A DNA stretch of 64,000 bases, from assembly GCA_008360975.2 (NCBI GenBank), contig CM039182.1:57920491-57984490 (forward strand). The letters are read 5' to 3'. The notes below the pieces were generated by a model. It ran no database searches. It saw only the letters and a program-made list of their open reading frames with translations, and was not told the DNA's origin. The first letter of the stretch is position 1. Every line of letters begins with the position of its first letter. Shown here piece after piece: positions 1-12,000 of this stretch. The translations under genes were made by a program, and so were the position numbers. The DNA comes from Lichenostomus cassidix. Lineage: Eukaryota; Chordata; Aves; Passeriformes; Meliphagidae.

Positions 1-2041
1 TGTGTTATTTTAAAAGATGCATAATTATTATCATCATCATTATTTTTATTTTTATTTTGAGAAGGAAGGTGGGGGAGACTGAAAAACATGGGCAAAAAAA
101 TTAGGACTAAATTTAGAAGCCAATTCTCAGCCCACTGCTAAGCTTGAGAAAACAGAGTGGACTCTAGGGTCCTGAGAGAACCAGCATACCTCCTCCTTTG
201 AGTTCCCCCAGCTCTAGGGGACTCCTGGACCTTGTTGCTCAGCATCAGTTCCCCTCCTGCAGATTAATTTCATCTCCCAAATCCACCTTTGTTCTCGCCT
301 GCTGGCAGAAACCTCCAAGGACACCCTTGCCAAGTGGGGACACAATTCAGTGACGTGGCATTATTTTGCCATATCAGCTGAAGGTAAGGGCACACTGAAA
401 AGATGAATTAAGGGCAAAGGGTTCCAAGGGGAATTTGCAGATATCTTTGCACTTCCACTCAGAATCCTTAAAGCTAGCATTTCATCCTCTGCATTTAAAG
501 AGTTAAAATTATTAGCAATTCCCAATGCAGCACCGCTACATTTTAATTGCATTTCTGCACCAGAAGAAGCCAAGAAAAATATTGTTTCTCTTCCAGCTAA
601 TATTGTCACTCTCTTTTGGCCTCCTTTAAGTTCCCCTGTTACATTACCAAGAGAGGAAGTAGTTGCTGGCTGTCAAAACAAGCACGCTGCCAAGGCTTTG
701 AAGTCCTTCTCGTGCGCTTAGCCCCTGTCACATTTTAATATCCACACGACTGCTTCCATGTGCTTATCTTTACTACAGATCAGATAGTCACATTTAGTAC
801 TCAAGTTCCCAGCTCTGAAGCAATTTTACACATGCAGGTGGCTATACCTGCTGAATATATAGACTGTGGCTGCACACACTGTGCAATCACATTTCAACTC
901 CCAGCACTGCTGTTGGCACATAAAGTGATGGTTCAAGGCTTACCCAAAGTCATGGTCTCTGTAGCCTCTCTCTTTCTCACTGCACACATGTCAAATAAGA
1001 CAGCACTCTATTTTATGCTCTTGGAAACAATTTCTGATCTCTGTTGCCCATGTGACCAGTAAAGGAAGTAAGTTTTGAGAGGCCTACAGTTCAGTGGGTA
1101 GAGAGGAGCGAAGGCTCCTGTTTCCTTCATTTGGCTTGACTAAAGAGCACTGCATGCATTCTACTTTCCTCTTTCAAACAGAAGTTGCCTCAGCCTATCA
1201 AAGAAAGAATCATCTCCTGCCCCAAAACTGAATAAGATAATGATTCAATCTCAGAGTGGTATCTAGGGTGCTGCTATCACCAAGAAGTGTAAAGCATTTC
1301 TGGGCTGTGTATCCTGTGCTCATCAAGGAGAGACATAAACCAAGGACTAATTATGGTTAAAAAGGAAAAAGATAAATAAAGTTGAAAAACAGGGGATGTA
1401 TAATGATACTTCCAATTTTGGTATTTTCAGTGAAGAATTACAGGGGCTCTTTCATTTTTGAGAAGAGCTATTACAGCACATTCACTTAGTCACAGACTGT
1501 TCAGCAATAAAGCAGTCAACTTATTTTCATCTGGGATTACTTTTAAAATGTAACTACAAAATTACAGGGAGACGCTACTCCTATTTCTAAAAAAGAAGCC
1601 TTTAGAAAGCAGTCTCAGACGTGAATATTTCCACATCTCACTGTCACTCACAAAATATTCTTCAGGGCAAACAAATTATATTTGCCATCTTTCACATTAG
1701 AGACACAAACATGAATAGTTTTCAAAAGGCTAATGGATCTTAAAAGTATACTGCAGTCACAAGAAAGGAGTGACAGACATTTTGAGAATGAGTGTGGCTT
1801 GCTGCACAGAGCTCTAGATGAGCATCCATCTAAGCTCAGTGTGCCCCTGCCATATCCCACTCAGGCTGCTTGGTTTGTACCTGTTATGTCACCTGCCCTT
1901 GCTTTTCTCCACGTACAAGAGGCAGTACAGCCCTTGCAAGTGTTCGTGCGACTTGTGGCAGCCTCTTTCACTACCACCACTCATCTCAACTGGGCTACAA
2001 AAGTGAAAGATTGTTAGAAGTAAATAAACAGAATACACTAC

Positions 2042-2562
2042 TGTCCTAGGTTGCAATATAGATGTAGTTAAGTATTCTATTACCACCAGCTGTGGGCCGT
2101 TAGCTGCTATCACCTGCTAATGACCCACTCCGATGACAGGCAATGGGCCATCCGTTAGCTATTATCAGCTGCTAACGACCCACCCCGCATGACAGGCAAT
2201 GGGCCATCAGGGACCCACCGTGTGACTCATGGACTTATCTCATCCCATTGTGGGATGCTCTGCCCAGGAGGGAAGAACCAGGTGTTCCCACGTGGATATA
2301 ACCTGGCCTTGGAACTGCCTGAGCTAGCCCTGTCTACTGGGTTCCCAGAGGACCAGAGCTACCACTGGATCTTCAGCTGGAGACTAGACCTTCACAGGAT
2401 CACCGCTTCAACTGGACTACTTCAGTTGGACTGCTACTACCACCCTAACAGGGTGTTAGGTTGTATCTGACTTTGTCAGTGCTTTTCCTTGTATTATTTC
2501 ACTTATTTTTAATTTCAATCTTGACTTGTGATCTCCCACTGGTTTGTTTTCAAACCAAGACA
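2042..2562 (+). mobile_element. Solo LTR-like element in MBOAT1 intron 9
   Basis: A 521-bp element starts tgtcctaggt and ends accaagaca (TG...CA). It is flanked by actac at 2037-2041 and accac at 2563-2567, a 5-bp duplication with one mismatch, as expected for ERVL or similar elements. A gatataacc TATA-like motif is at about 2296. The interior has a near-perfect 55-bp tandem duplication. No retroviral coding sequence adjoins it. Orientation is inferred from the TATA-like box only. Confidence 0.65.
2099..2209. repeat. 55/56-bp tandem duplication inside the intron 9 LTR
   Basis: Two adjacent units, 2099-2153 and 2154-2209, both start gttagct and end with gacaggcaatgggccatc. They differ at a handful of positions and by one base in length. 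Repeats of this kind in the upstream part of an LTR often carry enhancer sites, but no specific factor site is claimed. Confidence 0.9.
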
Positions 2563-2898
2563 ACCACAGATGGTGAAGAATCATAGCTGTGAACAATTTA
2601 CTTGACCCACTGAGCTTAGCCTCTATCTACAGTAATTGACTGCTCATTTATTAAGTATCTGATATAATTATTTATTAGCCCTCACTAAACTATTTAGAAA
2701 TACAACCTGAATACAGACCTTGAGGAAGCCTGTGAGACAGATGCTTTTTATCTGTCCAACGAATAAAATACAAGACCTCTTCATGCTAAAGGGGAGCATC
2801 CTGGTGGCATAGATTTATTTTCCTTTCAGTAAAGCCTCTACCAATTATCATGCTCATTTCTCTATAATTATGCCAATGCAACCACTCCTTTATCTCAC

Positions 2899-3002
2899 CT
2901 CAATGTTCCAGATATTCAAATTGGACAACAGGTCCCAGCGGAAAGTGCCTCTCTCATCAACTCCACTGAATCCATAACCAGCTGCATTGTTGACTGCATC
3001 TG
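2899..3002 (-). CDS. MBOAT1: MBOAT1 coding exon 9 (last exon in window)
   Basis: This 104-nt exon completes Ala302 and encodes [20 protein letters not shown] then [14 protein letters not shown]. It ends on a complete codon (phase 0) with donor GTGAGA. Human MBOAT1 continues TATSFKMYLENWN here. I looked for that next exon on the minus strand between 1 and 2898 and did not find it, so exon 10 onward should lie left of the window. Confidence 0.96.
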
Positions 3003-6000
3003 CTGCAATGTCAAATCAAAACAGGTCAAAATCAGACTCCTGAAAGAGTTTTCTTACAAGTTGGTATGGCACTAAACGAACATTCAAGCCAGTTTTGTGC
3101 GATTTAGCAACCTTTCTTTCCTAGAGAAGCTTCTTCTTTGCAAAGGAGTATTACTATAAGACTACACATGAGTCATTTCCTCAAGAGGCAAGCCTAGCTA
3201 CTCCTTGTGAAGAAGAAATTAAATAATAAAATGAGTAAAAATCAGTTTTCCTATTATTTTGCCTTTATTATTCATCTGAGATAGATGTTGCCATAAAATG
3301 AATGAGCATTTCCCTCAAAAGAGCACCTGGATGTCATAGCATTTTCAAGAAAACCTGTAATGTCTCACAGACAACAAGATTAACAATAAATAAATAAACA
3401 ATCAACCTTCTCTAACCTGAAACGTTCTGGTTTGTTTTTCACTTTCTTAAATAGGATAGAATTTACTGATGGAAAGAAAGCTCTCTAAGTTTTTAATTCT
3501 CTCCCTGTTTAAAAAAAACCCAAACAATGAACAACAACCCTGCCTGAAATTGGCCCCTATGATTCTGCCCAATCTCAGAGACTGGAGCTGCACATAACCA
3601 TCACCCCAGAGCAGGGGACTCCTGCATTTGCTCCTCCTCGCTCAAAGGGTTGCAGATCAACTGATTAGTGCTTTTTTTGCCAAAAAAAGGAAACCAGGAA
3701 TCATGGGATGAGCAATAATAATATAGCATAGCCTTTGGCCTTTCTCTTCCCAAGCTGCTGTCTGAGCAAGGTGTGAAGCACAGAAAGATCACAATTGTGC
3801 ACCCCTAGAATGCTCCCAAAACCCCAATCTCCGCAAAGCTCCACAGAGGTTCATTTCCCTGCAGAGCTGAGCAGCTCAGGCTGTGAATCACTTTCACAGC
3901 TCCTTGGATGGAGGCACTCAGACTCAAAGAGTTTTCACTGACAGCTCAGAGTCAGGTTTGCTGCCATGTTCCCAGGACTATCATTAATGCGGCGAGAAGC
4001 CGAATTTTCTTCCCGTGGATCTGGAGGGATCTGGCAGCACAGCTCCCACACAATGGCATGCCTGTGTTGTCCTGAGGACAGGAAGTGGTTATCAGCCTGT
4101 TTCAGCAGGCGCTTTTGTAATGCCCTGGGCCATGCCACCGGGAGCAACACTGGGAAAGAATAAAGTGTCTGCTGTTCTGCTGCCTGCATTTGGGATGGGA
4201 ATAGAAGAGGCCTCACCCTCCACTACGCAATGCATACTTTTCCCCGAGCTGCCTCATTTGTAAGACATTTCTACAGCTTGGTCATGTCACAAATGCAAGT
4301 TCAGTTTCTCTTTTCAATAATGGACTTTCAATTCAGTATAAAGCCAGAAAAAATGGAAGCAACATTTAACACTGGGTCGCACAAAAATAAGTTTGTGAGC
4401 AAGCAATTCTTTATCTCAAAGCCTTTCCCATCCCACACATGCCAGTCCTGGCTGCCTTCCCTGGATCTGACAGTTTTATTCCCAGAATTTTAATCACAGC
4501 CTCGCAGTGAATCTCCCTGGCTCTTTCCATCCTGTATCAGTGACACTCTGCTCAGCCTCAGGAACATGCATTGTTTGCTGGGCTTCCAGGATCCTCCCTA
4601 CACACAATGTCTTGTAACACCAGCAAAAAAAAAATCAGGATATTTTCAGCCTGGCCTAACAGATTTGACTCCTCACACACAGATGTGAAAGGTGACTTGT
4701 AAAAGGAAGAAGGTAAAACGCAGTAAGATTATTTTGGCCACCAGTCTAGCTGGTGCCTAAAAAGATTTGCTTCTCTGTCTAGTGAGCCCTCTTACTTCTC
4801 CTCTCCCTTTTCCTTGCAGAGATTTTGGTCCTTCCCAACACTTCCTTTCCTCCCCACAGTTCTCCGACCTCTTCTCTGGACCGCTCAAAGCCAAGGTGTA
4901 TACTGGACCTCATGGTGCTTTAGAGGCAAAGGTTAACATCAGCCCCCCAACAAGCACAGATTCCACTGCACAAAGGAACACATTTCCCACAGGAACTATA
5001 GGTCTTGAGACAATTTTAATCCCCCATACTGGGTTTCAGACCCCCTCCCCCATTTAGGAACTTATTTGCTACACACAAAAGTACATGATGCAGCCAGACT
5101 TACCTAACGTCCATGCAAAATAATATTTTGGTTTTGCTGCCTGTGTTACAACATAGAGGTAACCCAGTCTTGACAAGAAGGGAGTTTTTTCAAGAAATTC
5201 ATTATCAATAATATATGCCATAGGAAAATTCTTGGTAAGTGTCAAGAATAAAATGAGAGATACTAGTGTGATACACAGCTTGTACATCACTGCTCCCTAA
5301 AAAGCACAATGAAACATTCATTAGAAACATTGCTTAGGGGAAGAACAAGGCAGTGCTCATGACATACAAAAACAATGGGCTTCAAGAACCATTTGAGTTA
5401 GCAGTGACAAACTTGATACTAATTAATTTAGAAGAGGTGACCAAGAAAGGGCCAGAGTCACAGCTTTAGTTTAATTTGGCTAACTGAACTACCTATAGAT
5501 AGGTAGGACAATCACACGTCAAAATCAGCAATGAACTTCATGAGAGACTCCACATCAGTATGCAGATATTCTAAAATGAGAAAGGAAACAAACAAACTTG
5601 GTGGAAACAAGAGTGGAAAGCAGAAATCCTCTCTATGTGTACTGTCATGTCCTGGAACTAAAGTCTGGGTTCCTCCTGGAAGCCAAAAGCATTGGTACTC
5701 AGTGCAGCAGCGTGTCTTACTACCCAGCTATCACACAGAGGTCTTGCTAAAAATCACTTGTCCAAAAAGTGAAAGTGTTGTATAGCACACTTGTACCCAC
5801 AGTATGGGCTCTGCCACAGTGTTTTCTATTCCATTTTATTTCTATTTCTAATAGTGTAAGCTCCCTGGCTTCCAATACACCATTATTGACAATCATGGCA
5901 GTAGTTCAAAGCTTGTTTGCAAATACACCCCAGGAGTAAACCCTTCTTGATCCAGGCATAATTAAAAAGTAATCTGGCGCTTGGATACCATGTAAAAATT

Positions 6001-9000
6001 TACTCATGTTCTCAAAAGACTAATAAAAATGCAATATACTGTTAAAACAACTATGTGGGTTTTGACCTATTTTGATTTTCTGATCTCTTTTTACATATTC
6101 TCCATATTTTGAAATAAAGTAATGTGCAAATTGTTTTTATGCAGATTTTCGTACTCTCTCCTGACTTGCATCTTACACAATATAGGTCTTACTCTGACCT
6201 CAGTCAGACAAATGTAAATCAGAAATAACACCACTAGATTCAGTGGAAAGACAAGTGTGCTCAACAGGAATCATTATACATACATAAGCACATGCTCAAT
6301 TTCAGAGGAGACATTCTGCACACACAAAGCTACATATTCAGTGTCACCTTAAGATGAGAGAAATCTGAATCTCATGCTATGCTACCCTGCTTTACAAGGT
6401 CATTTTATAAGAAGGTTCTAAGTCATGTTAAAAAAAATATAAAACAAAATTAGTGTTAAAATTATGTGAAAAAATTTCCTCTTGACTCATCTTAAAGTGT
6501 GAGACACTCTTGCAAATCACCTGGACAGGCTGCAGTTTCTGATTAGCCAGGATTCATGTACTTCTAACATCTCCTGCACTACGGGAGAGATTTGAGATTT
6601 TTTGGTTTTTTCTGTCCTCTTCTGTCTGGAGCTGAACTGCAACTTGTCATTGTCAGAACCTGCAGACCATTCCCATCGCTGCACAAAGGACACCCATTAA
6701 CAACTGACCCGTTTTGCATGCCAAACCCATTTGGGGAATTCACTACCCATTTCACCCCTGACCCTGTGATAAAAACAGCAGCCACTCAGAAAAAACTCAC
6801 TGTAACCTTTACTGGCAAGATAACCCAAAACTGGATTTTGTTCTTAGCTTTTAATTATGAGAATCATGTACAAAGCTGTACTTTCCTGCCCTTTGCAATC
6901 AGTCTTTGTCATTTTAAAACTTACAGCTGGAGAAGGATCAGGAAGTCTATCATAACCCTTCTGCTTCCAGTTCACTTCTAAGAGTTTCATGTGCACGTGC
7001 CTCCCTTCAATGAAGGCGATATAATCCTTGTAATTGCTGCAAGGCCCTGCTATGATGCTCATAAAATTGAGGAGATAACTTAAATACTCCAGTAAAGAAG
7101 GTCTTGACCTGTGAAAAATCAACACAACAGAATAAATAAAAAACCAAAACAAAGTAAAACACAGTGTTATAAATATATCCTAATATAGTGTTGGCTTTTC
7201 GCAGATATCCATTGTGTGTATGGTTTTATTCTTTTTACAGAAGTAGTCTTGTCATAAAGATAGAAGTATATAACCAATGTTTTAATTTCTGTTATGAACT
7301 AGATTTCGATATTATAGTGAAAACTAATAAAAGTAGTTTAAAGAACTTTCCTTTACTAACCACACCACCTGCTTGACTGGATAACACCCAAAAAGAAGAC
7401 CTACCCCTGATACCTGATTATCAGCCTGTAACCAGATGCAAGAACTACTGAACCAAGCCCAAACTGGGAGGCGATAACCAAGACTGGAAGAAACCACAGA
7501 TGAAAAAGCGCATGCTCTAAAAAGGCGGGACCAAGGAGGAGCCATGCAAAATAGTTCTTCGAACATGCAAAGTAGTTTTGAGAAAAGTTTGAATATGCAT
7601 AAGGCTGATGCAATACAAAGAGTATTTAAGACGACTCCCTCACTGGCAGGTGTGCTTCTTGGCTTGGAGCCAAGCACCCAGCGCTGTTTCTTTGCTTTAT
7701 TGTTTGGTGTCCCCTATTGTCTTTTATTAAACTTTTTAAATTCTAACAGGAGAGTGAACCGTGTTTTTCACAACAGCCAAAGCTTTCACCAATGTTTTTG
7801 GTTGTGTTGCCTGCCTCAGTCCCCACCTCTCTCCTTTTCTCTCCCCTTTCTCCCCAGCTGAAAGCTCTCTAGATCTGTTCTGGGGAAGATGAAACACAGC
7901 CTGGCATATTCTGGTGATGCCTGGTAGATGGCAGTCAGAACAACGGTAACATGGAAGTGTTTAAGCTACAGGTGAACTAATGCTAATAATTTGAAAAGTT
8001 GTCATCTTAGAAACAATTTAGCTAAAAACAGTAATAAATTTGTGCATTTTGAACCCATCAGCAGTATCAGGAGTGAGAAGCTGGTAACTGGTTTTGGACA
8101 CCAATCCAGGATGTCAGGGACCATCCTGCCTTGTTATACAAACCACAGGGCAGGGAGTCTCTAAAACCAGGGTTCTCAGTCGTGGGAGCAGCTCTCACCC
8201 ACCCTTCAGTCCAGCCTTTTGAAAAATGGGAAGTGTCAAGTGAGACATACAGGAAGAGAATGAAGAAGCACTCTCTCCTACTCTTCAAATAAAGGAAGTA
8301 ATTGCCTGTATTGCATCACAAACAGGAAAAGGAACTAAGGGGGGAAAAAACATATGAATTGAAAGATGGCTGAAGATGAAAGTTGAAGAAAATCTGTCTT
8401 TCATTTTTTTTCCATTTTGTCATTAATTTTTCATTTTGTAAGTGCATATCCCACCAGTTCCTTCTGGGGTTGTAGATTTGGTGCAAGATGAAGAAGACCC
8501 ACTGTCCTTGCTACAGATCAGTAGAATGGAAAAGGAAGATGTACATGCCTCTCACCGCTAGTGTAATTTGTAAATTGTTTGGCTCAGGTTTTTTATGTGG
8601 CAGAAAATGCCAACATCCAAATTGTGCACTGTGTTCTGCACTCCATTACTGAGTGCTCTCCACAATTTTCCTAATTGTCACCATCCAAGTAAACACGGAG
8701 CCCTCAGATGAGAACACAAACTTGGGCACAGTGCTTGAGGGCTCTCCTGGGCAAGACACAGATGGACACACATAAAGCAAAACATACTTAAAATTCTCTA
8801 AGACTAAAACAAATTTCTAGCAGGAAAACTAAGCAACAGTTAAACATTTGCTTTTGCCTACTTCTATTCTGAAGTGGAATTAGTTTGAATAGACAGTTAG
8901 ATTAGCCAGGATTTTATGCATTCACCCTACTGGTTATTGTAGATGTTAGTGCCTGAATGGTATGTTCTCTGGTAAAAGCATTTCACAGGAAGATGCAGCA

Positions 9001-12000
9001 AACAATTTGGGGTAAGGGTCATGTTGCAACATCTTTGATCTTTCCTGCAAAATCAAGTCCATGATTTGGGCTTCCTAGCTCTACAGTAACATTAAAAATA
9101 AAGTCATTAGTTTCAACTTGGATTCTGCACATGGTTGGGTGGGGAGACATGAGCAATGCACGAAGGAATGTACAGAGGATGAGTGAGAAACAAAAACAGA
9201 CCAAGAATGGGAGGGAAGACAAAAGGCCGTATTACCAAAGGGGATTTAAAACTCTTCAGTCATGACTTGTCTGCCACTGACACTTAAGCTATTGGCATCT
9301 GCTTTTCTATTATGAACTCATCTACTCTACAAGAAAAAGACCCAAGCATGTTTCGTGAGAATTTGACTAGCAGTAAGGGCCAAGTACAGTTAAAAATTAT
9401 GCTGTGAGCTTTAAAAATAGACACTATGGGGTCACAGCAAAGTTATACAAGGCTACCTACAAGAATTTTGCTTTTCAAGAAATTACTCCATTATTTTTTG
9501 ATGTTCATAGGCAGATTTTCTGATGGCTGAATCTTCTACTTTGGAAATGAAAGAAAAATTTTCTAAGGCCCTAAACAAACATGTCATGGTGAAAAGTAGT
9601 TATGGTTCTAAGAGTAATTCTGTAACACTATTCTTCATTTAAAAAAAAGAAAACCAACCAAATTGAGCTATATGGCTCAATTTGTTGCACTTACATTGTT
9701 GTTATATGTTGTTATATGTTGCACTTACATTGAGAGACAAATAAAAAAAAAAACGTTCTCAAAGAGATTATCAACATGCTCTCTCCATCTGAAAAAGGAG
9801 ATTAGTTACATAATGTGGAGAACTAGGAGAATTAACATTATGGAGGGAGACCAAAAAAATAAAATTCCAGCATTCAATAATTATGGCAAAGAAAAACAGC
9901 ACTTGAAGTGTCAGAGTCAAGACAGGGGAGGAGTATCTATTTGGAAAAATAACATATCACAGATCAGATAAAGGTAATAGCCAACAAATCCATATAGTAT
10001 AGTCTTAGCCTAAATTTAAAAGAGTTAATTCAGCAAAGACTTGTTCTGTTGCATGCAAAGTACATATTTAAGTCAATGAGACATTGCCAAGTACTTCAGT
10101 GTTTTAACTGACCGGCACAGGGTGATAAAGGCAGAAGCCCTGAATTGAAGACATAAGGAATATAGGAGAGAAGGTATGTTTGTATAAGGAGGGCAGTGAC
10201 AGCAGAATTACAAAAACAAAACTGGTCAAGCAAATAAAAAAGCAGGCAGGACTTTTGGCATATCATGCACTGGAAAGGACCAGGAAACATCTTCATGGCT
10301 GGGCCATTATGTTGTCCCTGACATTGCAATAGAAAGAAAAACGAAAAACAAACAAACAAAAAAAAACAAACAACAAAAACAACCTAAACACTCAACTTCT
10401 TTGGAAGAAATTGGACACAAATCACGAAGAGAATTACATCCTTACTTTACAGCAAGCCGATTTTGCTCAGCAGTGAGTTCCTCAGCTTGTCGTCCTATTC
10501 CTGGAAAGAAAAGTCACATTAGATTTTTCCAAAAGACAAACAGTAAAAGCTATCCCCAAAGCCTTAAGCTTGCACCCCACAAAAAATTTCTAAAGCCATC
10601 ATTTCAAATTTCTTTTTCACCGGTGGTTGTAATACAGCTCAATCCCCAAATTTAGGTCAAGTTCTACTCTACCTCTTTACCCAGCTCCTTACCTCATTCC
10701 CCCTTTCTCGCCCTGGCTATACTGTCAGGAAGAGCAGCCATAGCATTCCACACACACAATGGAAGTGGCAATGTCACCAACTGGCAGCTACCCCCTACAG
10801 CCTCCACAAGCTGTCCTGGGCTAGAAAAACCTCTGTTGCCAGAAGCCTCTGGCTCATTTAAGCACAAGCCTCCCGCTGGCTCCTTGGTGAGAAATGGAGC
10901 ATTTCACAGCAGGAGGAGTGGGCAGGGGAAGGGAAAGAGGCGCTTGGGGAACAGAAGCTCCACTGGTGTGAACAGGCAGCCCAGCTGCTGGCTGCTGGAG
11001 CAAGTCTAAATACACACATCAGTAATAATCTGAAATTGTACAAGATCCAGACTGGAAGGACGACCTCCTGTTGAGTGCATAAGACCTTTGGGGCCAGAGG
11101 TAGCACACAGACTCAATGTCCCAGGAAAACAATGGAAAACTCTTGTGTGATGGCCAGTGGTAAACAGATGTTGCTTCCAGCAAATACCTCAAAACCTTCA
11201 CCCTAAAGCTTTAGCTGCACATACTGCGAGGAATCCCACTGGCTTCAGCAGAACAGCACAGGCTGAGTCACAGCACTTGATAGCACTGTGAACATCTCCA
11301 TGTGCACAGCTCTCCATGTGCACAGTGCTTCACAGCACTGTGAACATCTCCATGTGCACAGCTCTGAAAGATCAGGGGCTTGGCACCAATTGACACCACA
11401 GTTCTAAACACACTGGCCATAAATACCAATACACACACAATACCCACTTCTTAAAACAACTGCTGTTAAGCTGTTCATTTCCATTCTCTCACTGTTACAG
11501 TTTGTAAATACTGGGAGGGCCTAAGTTTCAGCGAAACAATTAAACATTTAATTACATAAAGGACTGGGTATTTTGCTCGTCTGTTTCCATTTATGGACAG
11601 CTGTGTTAAATTTTTACAAGTAGAAATTTGTCACGTTAAATTTTCACAAATAGAAATTTGTCACTGACGCTTGAACTGCAAGCTGCCTTCATTTGATCAA
11701 CTGCTCCATATATGGACGTTCACAATGTAATGAGCCTTTTCCACCATCATTAATTTGTAGGATTTCTGGTCCACTTAAAATGGTCCTGGCTCTGCTGTTG
11801 TCTTTTTCCTTTCTGTATCTATGTTTACCACCAACATCCTACGTGTGTACCTAGGCTGCACACTGCTGTGGCATTGCAGCAATACCTGAGCTGACTTAAC
11901 TAACAGAAGCAGAGAAGCCTCAGCAAAATGAACAACAAGAAGGTCAAATAGCCAAGATTCCAGCTGTACCTATTATAGCCAGCTAAAAGAATTAGATTCA

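Larger units (their letters stand above)
1..2898 (-). other. MBOAT1: MBOAT1 intron 9 (partial)
   Basis: AT-rich intron sequence containing the solo LTR at 2042-2562. No MBOAT1 exon 10 (expected to start near TATSFKMYLENWN) was found. The left end is an A/T-rich tract with cat/ttt repeats. Nothing else is recognised. Confidence 0.85.
7109..10445 (-). other. MBOAT1: MBOAT1 intron 6
   Basis: A 3.3-kb intron holding the solo LTR at its downstream end, a small 34-bp-spaced duplication at 9683-9732 and an A-rich caaa tract at 10330-10384. The rest is unremarkable AT-rich sequence. Confidence 0.9.
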
